64,000 nt of DNA from Amorphophallus konjac. Taxonomy: Eukaryota; Streptophyta; Magnoliopsida; Alismatales; Araceae. Numbering within the stretch: the first letter of the stretch is position 1; every line of letters starts with the position of its first letter. Below, piece by piece: positions 53,415 to 64,000 of this stretch. The stretch is from assembly GCA_022559845.1 (NCBI GenBank), contig CM040125.1:290642200-290706199 (forward strand). Direction: 5' to 3'. The notes below the pieces were generated by a model. It had not been told where the DNA came from. It saw only the letters and a list, made by a program, of their open reading frames with translations, and made no database searches. The position numbers were made by a program, and so were the translations under genes.

Positions 53415-55230
53415 ATGATGGCAATTATGAGTCATTTTGCTTACTATTCTGACATGAGATTTAGGTAGGTAACTCATGCAAATATACACGTAATGTAACA
53501 GCAAAAACTTTCTCTTCCCTTTTGACATACTAACTCTCTCTCCCCCTTTGACATTAGCAAAAACATGAGGGGTACTATAGAAAGAGCAGTGAAGAGTATG
53601 AGATGTGGGGAAAAAGAACTCAGAAGAGAGATCATGACTAAGACACATTGGATGAAATGACTAGAGCAACTCTCAAAACTGATTTCTCCCAGCAAACCAA
53701 TATGTCATGGTCGTAGAGTATTAATTGATGGATTAAAGTGAAGAACTCTGTTAGAATTTAAACAATTATCAAAGGAGTACACAACACAAGGTTACTAAAG
53801 CTTATGCACATAAGAGAACTGAAGTCCTGGATAATCCTCATACAGTTTAACTTACGAGATCCAATGACCTTTCAGGATAAACCACCATGAGTATTGAAGT
53901 AAAACAAGCTGGATATGTGAGAATTTTTCTAAGCTTGCACCTCTAATTTTCACACTAGCCAAGCTGACAATCAAGATTAACATACACCTTTTTACATGAG
54001 GAATCACATTTGTTGGATGCAAATGCCCCAGTTACTCAGTGCAATTATCTATCATGCCTCATTTTGATCAGAGATAACTTGTCACTTCATGCCTATCTCA
54101 CTATCACTTCATTGGTGAAGGGTGACAGTTTCTCAGTGGGCATGAGCCATTGCTCTGTTAAGCTCTTCTAGCCATTTTTTTTGATAAATTAACTCTTATC
54201 AGATCAGAGTTAGTCAAGACATTGTCTTTTGACGTGAACCACCTCACGTCTCAGGTGAAGTGCATCCGGTTACTCAGCAGATCCTGACCATTGCTCTACA
54301 ATGAGTGCTTTGGTTAAATCTCACTTGATATGGTCGTTTGATCACAATACTCAATAGAAGTACATTAACCAAAGATTTGTCAATGAAAATGCATAAGTAG
54401 ACCATGAAGCATTAGAACTTATATCAGAGAAGGCATCATCAAAAGTAAGCCTATGGAGTCCCTCCTCCATGTTGCTAGTTTCAAAATTTCATAATATTGT
54501 TGACTTTAAGCCTTAGTTTATTTAAACAACCATGATAAAAGAAAATGCAGGAGATTGCTACTAGAGAGGTCAGTCAATAAGAACAGTCTTGATAGGAAAT
54601 CTCCCTTTGAAACATTTCACCAAGAAGTGAAAAGTAGATAAGTGACTAGGACACACTCCCCCTCAGCAATTGTAGGGTTTGAAATGGAAAAGGAACATGG
54701 ATGCAACACCTATAGAAATGCAAAAGATAGGAAATGGGAAGGCTATGAGAGGTTTGAACATCTGAGTGATGGTGTCGACCTGTCGTTTACAGGGTGTCGA
54801 CACTCTGGAGTCAGATAGAAGAAGACCTTCTAGTGCAGCAGACTTTGATATGAACCTTTCTCAAGGTAAACAACCATCTTCCTCTCAACATATGGACACT
54901 AAGATGCAATGCACTTAGAATGTAATTTAGTCACTGAAATTATGCAAGGGTGTATGACTAAGACCCATGGTACCAGGCAGAGAACTTGGATCCTTAGATC
55001 TCCTCACGCATAGTGTGAGTTTTCAGACAGACATAATCTGCCCTTCTCCCAACACCATTTAATATACCATAGGGAGATGTACATATGAACAACATGGCAA
55101 TACATAAACTAAGATGCAACTATTAGGATGCAGCAAATTAAACAATAGGATGGACTCCCCCTATCAATATCAAACAATGACCTCTCATGCTAGATTGAAC
55201 TTGATCAAGCTAAAAGAAACAATTGGGGGG
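53415..55230 (-). other. copia-2 3' non-coding region
   Basis: About 1.8 kb between RNase H and the PPT. I see no envelope-like or other gene. It has two GTGTCGACCT/GTGTCGACACT sites at about 54775-54800, cousins of the LTR motif, and a second PPT-like CTCTCCCCCTTTGACAT string at 53534. Confidence 0.6.
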
Positions 55231-55716
55231 TCAGCACATACCCAATTCTCTCCTCAAGGTATAGAATCTGTCATAACTCAGAGGTTTTGTAAAAATATCA
55301 ACAGTTTGCTTCTCAGATTCAACAAAGTGTAATTCAAATTTTTCCTTGCTTACCTCATCCCGGAGAAAGTGATGCCTTATTTCAATGTGTTTTGTTAGAG
55401 AATGCTGAATGGGATTCTTGGTTAAGTTAATGGCACTGGAGTTATCGCACATGATGGGTGAGCATCCAAGATCTACTCCGTAGTCCTGGAGTTGGTGCTT
55501 TATCCATAGCATCTGGGTTCCACAGCTACCTGCAACAATGTATTTAGCTTCTGTAGTGGAAAGTGCAACAGAGTGTTGCTTCTTGGAAGCCCATGAAACT
55601 AAGCATCCACCCAAGTATTGGCAGTAGCCACTAGTACTTTTTCTATCAAGTTTACATCTAGCATAATCAGCATCAATATATGAAATTAAGTTAAAACAAC
55701 AGATGTAGGATACCAC
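55231..55716 (-). pseudogene. copia-2 RNase H
   Basis: Minus-strand copia RNase H: Ala-Asp-Tyr-Ala near the start (the catalytic first Asp in Ile-Asp-Ala-Asp), Arg-Lys-Ser-Thr-Ser-Gly, Ser-Thr-Thr-Glu-Ala-Lys-Tyr, Cys-Asp-Asn-Ser-Ser-Ala, and His-Ile-Glu-Ile-Arg-His-His-Phe, ending at Gly-Met-Cys. The segment itself is open; it is joined to RT by a frameshift near 55700. Confidence 0.87.
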
Positions 55717-56723
55717 AGCCCTAAGTCATGTGTGTTAGCAATGTATCTTAGGATTCTTTTGACAGCAATGAAGTGAGATTCTTTAGGATTGGCTTGAAAT
55801 CGAGCGCACATACACACAATAAACTGAATATATGGCCTAGAAGTAGTGAGATATAAGAGAAACCCGATCATACCACGGTATGTTTTGGAATCTACACATT
55901 TACCGTTCTCATCCGCATCAAGAGATGCATTTGTTCCCATGGGCGTGGATATATGCTTGGTTTCTTTCATTCCAAATCTTTTTAGGACCTCCAATGTATA
56001 TTTAGACTTGTTTATGAAGAATCCTTCCTTTGACTGTGTGACCTACAGTCCAAGAAAAAATTGGAGTTCTCCCATGAGACTCATTTCAAACTCTCTTGTC
56101 ACAAGTTCAGAAAATTGCTTGCACATGTTAGAATTAGTTGAACCAAACATAATGTCATCCACATATACCTGTACAATGGTGATGTGGCCATTCATTACCT
56201 TTGTAAAAAGTGTTTGATCAATCTTACCTCTGATGTAAACTTCCCCGGTCAGATGTGCACTAAGTCTGTCATACCAGGCCTATGGAGCCTACTTTAGTCC
56301 ATATAGTGCCTTATTCAATTTGTAAACATGGTTAGGAAAATCAATTATCTCAAAGCCAAGAGGTTGTTCTACAAATACTTCCTCTTTAATCAAGCCATTT
56401 AGAAAAGCACTTTGGACATCCATTTGATGTAGTTTAATGCCTAGGGAGCATGCAAAGGCTAGTAGGATTCTGATGGCTTCTAGTCTAGCAACGGGGGCAT
56501 AATATTCTTCAAAGTCAATGCCAATTTCTTGGTTATACCCCTTAGCTACCAACCTAGCCTTATTTCTAATGATTGCCCCTTCTTCATTAAGCTTGTTCTT
56601 TAAAACCCATCTAGTCCCAATGACATGCTGGTCGGTGGGTCTGGGAACTAGATTCCAAACATGGTTTCTTTCAAATTCGTTGAGTTCATCATGCATGGCA
56701 TTAACCCAATTTTCATCTTGCAA
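55690..56723 (-). pseudogene. pol: copia-2 reverse transcriptase
   Basis: RVT_2-type RT on the minus strand. Asn-His-Val-Trp-Asn-Leu-Val, Lys-Ala-Arg-Leu-Val-Ala-Lys-Gly and Gln-Met-Asp-Val-Gln-Ser-Ala-Phe-Leu-Asn-Gly are conserved. The Tyr-Val-Asp-Asp active site at 56154-56165 is intact and followed by Ile-Met-Phe-Gly-Ser-Thr-Asn, typical of SIRE elements. Stops lie near 56288, 56275 and 56045, and the C-terminal thumb (55994-55686) is open. A good marker for classifying copia-2. Confidence 0.88.
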
Positions 56724-57004
56724 GGCATCGTCAATGCTTTTGAGTTCAAAATGAGAGACTAACGCAATGAGGTCATCATTGTGAGCATCTTAAAGAAATG
56801 ACCTGGTCCTTGGGGGGTCATGCAAGTTACCTATGATGTTATGCAAGGATGATCCTTTACGATACGCAGATTGGTGGAGGACTCACTAGACAACATTGTG
56901 TGTGCAGGGATTTTTGTCGACCGACCTGTCTCTTGCACTGTGAGCTGTGGTTGGTTGCCATCTTTTTGATCTTCTTTAGATTCCAGAAATCTTTCATCTT
57001 CTTC
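56724..57004 (-). pseudogene. copia-2 integrase-RT linker, downstream part
   Basis: Acidic, Ser/Gln-rich linker on the minus strand that normally joins integrase to RT. Its first 33 bases (57004-56972) are the downstream copy of the direct repeat around the 3.1-kb insertion. Confidence 0.65.
56972..57004. repeat. 33-bp direct repeat, left copy
   Basis: Matches 60089-60121 at 32 of 33 bases (one T/C difference). It encodes the peptide Glu-Glu-Asp-Glu-(Arg/Gly)-Phe-Leu-Glu-Ser-Lys-Glu in the copia-2 linker and so should exist once in the intact gene. Confidence 0.9.
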
Positions 57005-60000
57005 TGTCACACCCCGACGTGGAATATCGGGACTGGCAGTAAAAACAAGTAATAATATGTTGATTTAAGACATGATGTGCTAAAGCTAAGAGATCAACAA
57101 CACACAACTCCATTCACTAAATAATATTTACATAATCCAGGTTCCAATCACATAAACTCCCTAAAACAATCCTTCGACAACATCCACTTAACACTATTAC
57201 ATTGCTAAATTCAAATTACAATCCTCTCACAACATAAATAGACACAAATACTACGACTAGATCCATAGGCTTCAAACTGGTTCGCTCCATTGCCATCACT
57301 CTTGCCCATCCCCATCAGTATGTGAATCCTCACCTGAGCTACCTGAAAAAGGGGAAACAACTAGGTGAGCGAACGCTCAGTAGGTAATAACAGACAAGTT
57401 TACGTAATTAACAAATTAAATTGCATTTTTAAGCGTGAAAATAAAGAACGAAATGAAATGATAATATGACAACAAGATAATCAAACGAAGACAAGATCAT
57501 GATATAACTGGAAATTAGCCAATCAAGCAAGAACTAACCAAGTCAAGAAAACTTCAAGTACTAGATTATTGTCGTAGACATCACGCTAGTCATGCGCTCG
57601 GTGCAATGCCTCACCATGTCATTCAAATTTCCCGGGGCACAAGTACTTTTCGGGCGCTCCTCCCAGGACCAGACCGGGCCCTTATAATGCGTTGGCATTG
57701 ATTTGTTGGATCCAAGATCCCAAGTTATGTCTAGACATTAATCAAGTTAAATGGCCAATAATGTCAAGGTATAACTTACCTCGGAGGATCCCAAGGATAA
57801 GTTGAAGAGATATTTCGACCAAAAATTCAAGTTATCAAGAACCAATCAGGTCCTTGGGTTCAAACACGAATAATCACGGAAAATCACTTCTGGATGATAA
57901 GCGATTCACACTGGGCCGCTCAAACCCTACACGGTCGATACTGGACGGTTCAAGATAGAAATGGGCTGAGGATCAGCCTCACCGAAGTCAAGGGTACACG
58001 GTCCATGTTGAGCCGTTCAAAGAATTGGACGGCCAATAATGGATCGCTCAAGGCTAGCAGAGCTGGGAGCCCATGAACAAAATAAACGGGCCTTATGGGG
58101 CCGCTCAACGGGTGGACGGTCCAATAAGATCCGCTCTATGAAATGGGCGGTTCAAATTAGTCCGTTCAGCAGAACTTAGCACAAGGAAATAGAAATCTAC
58201 CCAAATGGGCTCTGGGCTGTCATAAGTGGGGCAGAACTGAACCAGGTCCAGCCCACTGTCAGCTGGTCAGCCTAGGGCTTATCGGGTCGATCCAAACATG
58301 ATTTGGTCGAAGATAGAACAAGGTTAATCGACCAAGGTAAGTGGCACTTGGCCAGGGTTGCACGGTTCTTAATGGGCCGCCCACTGAGTCAGACGGTCCC
58401 TGTCGGGCCGCGCAAACCTCAGGGGGTCCAAGTTGAGCCGTGACTCACAACATGATAATCCAAGCGATTCAGTCACATACATAGGTTCAGGCCTTGGTGG
58501 TACAACCTGCCCGGCGTCCTAGTGGGAATCCTAGGCTTGCGGGGGCTTACGGAGGTCCCATAATGAAGGTCCTAGTCCGACGAAAGGAATATCCGACGGA
58601 GAGTCCCAATCATTACAAGGAAATGAGGCTATCAAATCATCGGAAATCAATATGGCAGTCAGTCAATCCTACCGGAGTAGAACGACTGTCAAACAATCCT
58701 AATAGCATGAAATCATGGTTAAATTAACATATTGAAATAAATTAAGGCTATGATTTAAGAATGGTCAAACATTATGAAATCTATTCTCACATATGTTCCT
58801 TTTTCTTATGGGTTATTAGCCTATCATTAGCCTTAGTTCTACTAAGTTAAATCATACTAAAAAGGGAAAACAAGCAGTTCGGTACAATTGGGTGGTTCTG
58901 TCTGAGCCGCTCAATGTCCTCGGCGATCGCACGACAGGCCGTTCAGCCTTTTCAGGTCCAAAGGCCAGCTAGGGTGGAGCGGTATGTAATGTGCCGCTGG
59001 GGAGCAATGCACGGTCTGGAACAGGCCGCCTAATGACAGGGCGGTTAGGGTTATGCCGCGCAAATTATGAAATGATCAAAAGTACAATACATGAACGGTC
59101 AGGAACTAGCCGCCTGACATGAATGGGCGGTCTATAGTGAGGCCGCACAAATCAACCCAGCCCGCCACCCCTTTGTCTTATCCGTTGCCAGCGGGGTTGG
59201 CTAGGGTTAGCAAGAATGTCTAAATACGAACAGTATAAAGCATAAAAATTAGGGCTTTATAGTCAAAAGAACGAGCATGAAAAGTTTTACAAGATAGCAT
59301 GATCAATTTCGTGTTGAGTGCCTGGAATCCCTATGTAAATCAAGATGGAACAATGTTAACCCTAGTTCTAGCATGCTTCCACTAAACCTCGAAATACTAA
59401 CAGGATACTAGATTAAAATTGGGGCTTTCTAGACCAATCGAAAGAGGACAGAACAACGCTTCTTTTGATACATCACAGTTAGGGTTTGGCTTGCTATCAC
59501 CTACCTTATTCGAAGGATGAAGGAAGAAGAGGGATCTCGACGCGCTAGGTACACACCGCCAAAGATAACCAAAATTCACCCTTGATCGAGCTCCTCTCCG
59601 ACCACCATAGCAACTAAACGATTCTAGGGTTGCTAAGTGTCATTTTTATAGGTTCAATTGAGTCTAGGGAGTCCTAATCGCGAATATAGAGTCCTATTAT
59701 CGTGGACGTGAGATATTCGTGCGAGACCGAGTCTATCCACTACTCCGCCATGAAATACTCCTCCTAGGGTTAGGGATTCGAAGACTAATCAGAGGGGCAA
59801 CGAAGAGTTAATCTTAGCCTTTCATTTGCATCTGGTTTTAGCTTAAATGGTCGGGTATTGGGCTCGAATTTCGCGTTTTAAGGTCCGATTAGGCTGAGTG
59901 TGGTTTTGGGCCTTAATCTGTTAATTCGACTTGGTTAAAAAATTTATTTGGGATGGTCATAGAAGACAATTTTACTAAGCAATTTATCCACTACGAGATT

Positions 60001-60088
60001 CTAATTTTTTCAGATTTTTATAAAATGGTCAAATTTTGACTTAGCTTATTTCTTAAGGAATCTCTTATTAATTTTCTCAAAATTTTTA
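57005..60088. mobile_element. Chromovirus-type LTR fragment inserted in copia-2 pol
   Basis: Begins TGTCACACCCCGACG, has CCTGAAAAAGG...GTGAGC...GCTCAG at 57340-57390, a minus-strand TATAAAAA box (59643-59650), and ends AAATTTTTA without the GGGGTGTGACA tip expected by symmetry. It is 3,084 bp, non-coding, and flanked by 33-bp rather than 5-bp repeats. A dense array of short CGGTC/GGCCG sites fills 57900-59150. Confidence 0.65.
57900..59160. repeat. Array of paired CGGTC / GGCCG sites
   Basis: More than 20 short sites alternate between GGCCGCTCAA-like and (T)GGACGGT(C/T)C-like forms, spaced 12-40 bases, mostly at 57911-58150, 58355-58445, 58900-58945 and 58975-59150. Read on the minus strand they become GCGGCC, a spacer of 8-10 bases, then GACCG(C/T), close to the GCGGTC/GACCGTT dyad of element A. 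Confidence 0.7.
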
Positions 60089-60121
60089 TTCTTTAGATTC
60101 CAGAAATCCTTCATCTTCTTC
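60089..60121. repeat. 33-bp direct repeat, right copy
   Basis: See 56972-57004; the pair brackets the 3,084-bp insertion exactly. Confidence 0.9.
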
Positions 60122-61489
60122 CTTCTTTTCCCTGTCAGAACTGTCCTTGTTAGATTTATCATTTATTTCTGCAAACACAACATGTGGAGTTTCCTTCACG
60201 GTTTAATTCTTAACATTAAAGACCCTATATGCCCTTTATGTCTCAACATAACCCAGAAATACACCAATGTCACTCTTGGCTTCAAATTTGTCCAAATCTG
60301 ATTTGTCATTGTTATGCACATAGCATTTTGATCCAAATGCTCTAAAGTAAGTCAGATTGGGTTTCTTACCTTTCAACATCTCATAAGGGGTTTTCTTGCA
60401 CTTTGTCCTTACCATGGCCCTATTAATTATGTAGCATGTCGTGTTTGCTACTTCTACCCAGAACTTTCTCGGGAGTTGGCTCTCAATCAACATGGTCCGG
60501 GCAATTTCCACAATTGTCCGGTTCCTCCTCTCCACAATGTCGTTTTGCTCTGGGGTCCTAGGAGAAGAAAATCTATGTGTTAGGCCTTCTTGAGCACATA
60601 GTTCAAAAAAGGATGAATTCTTGAATTCTCCTCCATTATCAGACAAGATGGTGGAGATTTTAAATTTACCTTCTTGCTTTACTTTTCTGAAAAATTTCTA
60701 AAACATAAGAAAGACATCATTCTTATTAGTGAGGAAGAAGATCCATGTAAAGCGTGAGAAATCATCAACTATCATATATCCAAACCTTTTTCCATTAATG
60801 CTAGTTGTTCTTGTTGGACCGAACAAATCCATATGCAGAAATTCAAAAGGCATGGATGACAAATCCTCACTTCTAGATTTGAAGGATTTTCTAGTTTGCT
60901 TACCTAGAGAGCAAGCTTCACAAACCTGGTCAACCTTTGTGTAGGCCAATTTTGGTAAACCATTAACCATCCAATGTTTGGACATTTTGTGCAAAGTGCC
61001 ATAGCTGACATGTCCCAACCGTCGGTGCCATAGGCCTACATCACTTAGCTGGTTGGCAGTCAAGTATTGGCTTTCAGAATTAGATGCACCAAGGTCTACC
61101 ATATAAACATTATTAACTCTATGACCTATGAAGAGCACAAATTCAGAGTTTTTCTCAAGGATTCTACACTCACTAGCATCAAACATTACCTTATGGACTT
61201 TGTCGCACAGCTGGCTTATGCTAAGTAGATTGTGCTCAAGGCCTTCAACAAGCATCACATTATCAATAGAGTTGGAGGAATTCTTACCCACAGTGCTTGT
61301 GCCAATTACCTTTCCTTTATCTTTACCTCCGAACCTTACTTGACCTCCTTCCTTCTTGATTAAATGGCTGAATTTCTTCTTGTCTCTCGTCATGTGCCAT
61401 GAGCAATCGTTGTCCAAGTACCAACGGTTGTGATGGGCTGCTAGGCAATCCTGCATAGAAGACATTAAGCAGAAGTCTTTGGAGCCCAA
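60122..61489 (-). pseudogene. copia-2 protease and integrase
   Basis: On the minus strand, Trp-Tyr-Leu-Asp-Asn-Asp-Cys-Ser at about 61403-61426 is the protease catalytic strand. Asp (61412-61414) is followed by Asn-Asp where Ser-Gly is expected, so it is inactive. A pre-integrase zinc region (Leu-Trp-His-Arg-Arg-Leu-Gly-His; Cys-Glu-Ala-Cys) and the integrase core (Met-Asp-Leu-Phe-Gly-Pro; Ser-Asp-Asn-Gly-Gly-Glu-Phe; Glu in Ile-Val-Glu-Arg-Arg-Asn) follow; the Asp, Asp, Glu triad is present. Stops at about 60697 and 60235 split the frame. The end contains the upstream copy of the 33-bp repeat. Confidence 0.87.
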
Positions 61490-62199
61490 ACAAATCTGGG
61501 TCCACAGTCACATTTCAAAGCATGCAATAAATTCTTCGAAATCCAAACTTGCTTAAAAACCTTCATTCTATGATTGAACTAGCACGGGTTGCTGGTGTGA
61601 CTTGGTTGGTTGTATGTACGACAAGCTGATTTCATGAATTTCATAGAATGTGAATTAGATTGAGGTCTGATTCTTGGGTTTCCAAAAGTGTTCGATTGGG
61701 TGTGAGAGGTACCCAAGTTTGGCTGGCCATTGAACCTTCTTAAGTTATTGAAGCGGATTGTCTTTTCAGAGTGGGAGAATGAACTACATCGGGGCATATC
61801 CCTGGTGCATCGACTTGAAGAACCCTATTTTGCATTGAAGTGTCGACCTATTTGGCTGTGGTGTCGACCTTGTGGGTTGGTGCATCGATCTGTAGGACTC
61901 TGTTGAGCACTAAAGTGTCGACATGTTTGGCCATGGTGTCGACCTGATTGTGTAGCATGATGGCTAGGGCACTCTTCTATTGGTTCTTCAACAATCAGCT
62001 TCCCTTTCCCTTTCTCAGGATAGAAGGATGTAGTCTTGAATTCAAAAGGCCTCTTCTAAGTGGGATTGAAACCCAGCCCTTCCTTTCTGAAATTAACCCG
62101 GGTACCTAAGATAGCATCTAAGTTAGATTTACCCTGGGTCATTCTCTCTAGGGTGTATTATTTGCTCTTTAGTTCTTGTTCTACTCTTTCCAAATTTTT
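61490..62199 (-). pseudogene. copia-2 Gag C-terminal region with GTCGAC repeats
   Basis: Basic, His/Ser/Asn-rich Gag tail. At 61800-61945 an imperfect repeat of about 60 bases contains five GTGTCGAC(C/A) or CATCGA(C/T) sites and encodes Gly-Arg-His-His and Arg-His-Phe peptides repeatedly. Stops near 61799 and 62056 break the frame. Confidence 0.65.
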
Positions 62200-63657
62200 C
62201 TACAGCTTAATATTAACAACGTTAACAACCTCATATTTTTCAAGATTGAGTTTGTTCTCTTTCTCCCAATCTTCACATTTTCGGTTGATCTGGCTTAGCT
62301 GTTCTCTAAGAGCATCATTTTCTTCCTTTAATCCTATCAGATCTGAGCAAGAGGTTTCAAGAGTTTCAACTTGTTTTTTGAGTTCTTCATTTTCAGTTCT
62401 AAAGGTTTCTGACTCATGGTTGGCAGGATTATTATGAACAAGAGCATTGATCTTCCTTTTAAGTTGCTTGTTCTCTTTCTTAGAAGCTTCATGTCTTTTA
62501 AACAAAATGGCATATGCTTCTTCCCAATGTTCAAGAGAAAAGTTGTGAAAAGGATTGGTTACCTGATTTTCTCCTTCACTGGCCATTAGACAGAATTCTT
62601 ATTGATCTTCCAGTGCGGAGGAGCTCTCATCTTCCTCCTCGTCATTGTTCCATGTACACACCATCGCCTTGGGCCCCTTTCCCTTGGCCTTGGACGACTG
62701 CTTGAGCAGATTAGGACACTCTCCTCACATGTGTCCTGCCTTCTTGCACTGGTAACATATGAGATTGTCTGATTTCTTAAATTGTGCAAGTCTGAAGGTG
62801 GAGTTTCTACTTACCTGTGTAATTTTCTTCCTTCTCTGAAATGTACCTTTCCCTCTTAAGAATATTTTGAACTATCGAGTGTGGAGTGCATGGTCAGCTA
62901 GATGTACCTCTAAGATGCTTTGCTCTTCATCTTCAGATTCGTCTGTGCTCTTAAAAACTTTGAGAGCCACCATCTTCTTTTGCCTTGCGTCTTCCTCATT
63001 CTTCTTCATGTTCAACTCATATGTCATGAGTGAACCAATCAAGCCGTCTACTGTCATAGCAGACAAGTCCTTTGAATCCTCAATCACAGTGGCCTTAGTG
63101 TGCCATGCCGGATTGAGGGATCTAAGAATATTCCTAATCAGTTCACTGTCAGGATATTCTTTTCCCAGTGACTTTAAGGAATTAGTTAACTGGGTGAGCC
63201 AGGCATACATCTCAGAAATAGATTCGTTAGGTCTCATTCTGAACATTTTATAGTTAGTAGTTAGTATGTTGGCCTTGATGGCCCTAACTTTAGATGTACC
63301 CTCATAGATTATCTCAAGCCTATCCCACAGTTCTTTTGTAGATTTGCAAGTGGATACTCTTGAGTATTTAGTGGGGTGGATAGCGTATTGCATTATGTTC
63401 TTGGCACTCCAATTGGTTGTGGATTTTTTGACTTGGTCTTGTGTCCAAGTATCATCTAACTCTGGCACAACAAATGGACCTTTACTCACAACATGCCATA
63501 TCATGTGATCCTTGGCACGTAGAAAAACTTACATTCGGTTCTTCCAATATAGATTATTAGTTCAATCGAAAAACGACGGCTTGTTGATGGCCTGGCCCTC
63601 AGCTATGTAGCTGCGAGGGACATTCCCATCAGATCTCCCTAAGTCGTTGGACCACAT
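62200..63657 (-). pseudogene. gag: copia-2 Gag, UBN2 domain, knuckle and coiled coil
   Basis: Start ATG at 63657 (MWSNDLGRSDG), 14 bases past the primer site. A UBN2-type capsid domain (63504-62872; Thr-Lys-Glu-Leu-Trp-Asp, Tyr-Glu-Gly-Thr, Met-Thr-Tyr-Glu-Leu) is followed by a CCHC knuckle at 62716-62757 carrying an internal TGA (62725-62727), then an acidic patch and a coiled coil of about 120 residues (62586-62200). Stops also occur near 63561, 63528, 62871 and 62598. This is the intact-domain counterpart to copia-1's shortened Gag. Confidence 0.85.
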
Positions 63658-63670
63658 ATCTAGGGAACTC

Positions 63671-63682
63671 GCTCTGATACCA
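63671..63682 (-). promoter_or_regulatory. Primer-binding site of copia-2 (initiator tRNA-Met)
   Basis: The minus strand reads TGGTATCAGAGC, a perfect match to the standard site, two bases inside the LTR. Confidence 0.92.
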
Positions 63683-63684
63683 AC

Positions 63685-64000
63685 TGCTGGACGGTATGAG
63701 AGGATCTAGAAGGGGGTTGAATAGATCCTATGCCAAATTTTCAACTTCTACAAACAAGCTATGGAAGACAGTACTACGGGCATCACAAGCAATGTCAAAT
63801 GGCAGATTAACGGAGCTAAAGGATAAGAGATACACTTAGATAAAGCAAGCCACCTGTGAAGAGGCGATAGAAGATATGGAAAGTAGACCACAACACAGAA
63901 CTTTCAAGGTGGTTCGGCGGAACCTTGGCACACCTATGTCCACCCCTCACCAACTCGGTGAGGCTTCCACTCTTTGGCCAAAAGAAACACACACACACAC
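63685..64000 (-). repeat. copia-2 5' LTR, partial
   Basis: Begins TGCTGGACGG on the plus strand and matches 10643-10798 plus 41868-42025 without interruption, giving the undisturbed target of element A (AAAGC at 63842-63846). It ends at the window edge within the CA repeat. Confidence 0.9.

Larger units (their letters stand above)
10643..64000 (-). mobile_element. copia-2: SIRE-like copia element, heavily interrupted
   Basis: A minus-strand copia element whose 3' LTR starts at 10643 and whose 5' LTR begins at 63685 and runs off the window. Gene order on the minus strand is gag (63657 to about 61580), protease and integrase (61489-60236), RT (56723 to about 55690), RNase H (55716-55231), a non-coding 3' region, and the PPT at 53401. 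The Tyr-Val-Asp-Asp-Ile-Met-Phe-Gly-Ser-Thr-Asn RT motif, the UBN2 Gag and the large Gag coiled coil fit the SIRE lineage. Elements A and C lie in its LTR and a 3.1-kb fragment in its pol. Without the inserts the element is about 7.2 kb inside with LTRs near 1.8 kb. The left flanking pentamer is GTCAT; its partner is outside the window. Confidence 0.85.

Noticed and set aside
53401..55230. An envelope-like gene, as reported in some SIRE elements
   Set aside because: No long frame or membrane-type segment was found in the region on the sense strand.
1..64000. tRNA, rRNA or single-copy host genes
   Set aside because: I looked for cloverleaf-like tRNA genes, rDNA-like stretches and non-element coding exons and found none; TGGTATCAGAGC matches are primer-binding sites, not tRNA genes.

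Overview
The window is a stack of nested, decayed plant LTR retrotransposons. I see no single-copy host gene, rRNA, tRNA or CRISPR. Long SIRE-type copia LTRs, Tat-lineage Ty3/gypsy elements with a second RNase H and antisense genes, a chromodomain-bearing Ty3/gypsy element and initiator-tRNA-Met primer sites all point to a large, repeat-rich angiosperm genome. The species cannot be named from this sequence.

Layout, outermost first. (1) 70-7807, minus strand: a SIRE-like copia element (here copia-1) with long motif-packed LTRs. Its interior holds only a gag remnant and the start of the protease; integrase, RT and RNase H are absent. It sits inside an older LTR of related sequence (7808-8711), which itself lies in degraded Ty3/gypsy LTR and protease debris (8712-10642). 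(2) 10643 to past the right edge, minus strand: a second SIRE-like element (copia-2). Its 3' LTR is split into three pieces (10643-10798, 41868-43092, 53001-53400). Its interior (53401-63684) carries RNase H, RT, integrase, protease and gag, and is interrupted at 57005-60088 by a chromovirus-type LTR fragment flanked by a 33-bp direct repeat. (3) 10799-41862, plus strand: Tat-lineage element A, inserted in the copia-2 LTR with 5-bp duplication AAAGC. (4) 28715-39968, plus strand: Tat-lineage element B, inserted near the 3' end of A with duplication ATCTC. (5) 43098-52995, plus strand: chromodomain Ty3/gypsy element C, inserted in the same copia-2 LTR with duplication GGTCG.

All gag-pol genes are broken by stops and frameshifts. 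Many stops look like C-to-T or G-to-A changes, as expected of methylated DNA. The most unusual content is on the antisense strand of A and B between pol and the 3' LTR. A carries two genes with recognisable exons and GT-AG introns: a plant-mobile-domain (PMD) gene (27520 to 24858) and a second gene with a PMD/DUF7745-like look (24056 to 22605). B carries a Transposase_28-like gene (38733 to 36251). Because they are antisense, their introns cannot be spliced from the element's own genomic RNA.

The second unusual theme is that each family's non-coding DNA holds a many-copy array of its own short motif: AAGTCTRTACA and GCGTYGACGC in copia-1, GAGGTCGAC in copia-2, paired GCGGTC/GACCGTTAGG in A, and a similar paired motif in the 57-60 kb insert.
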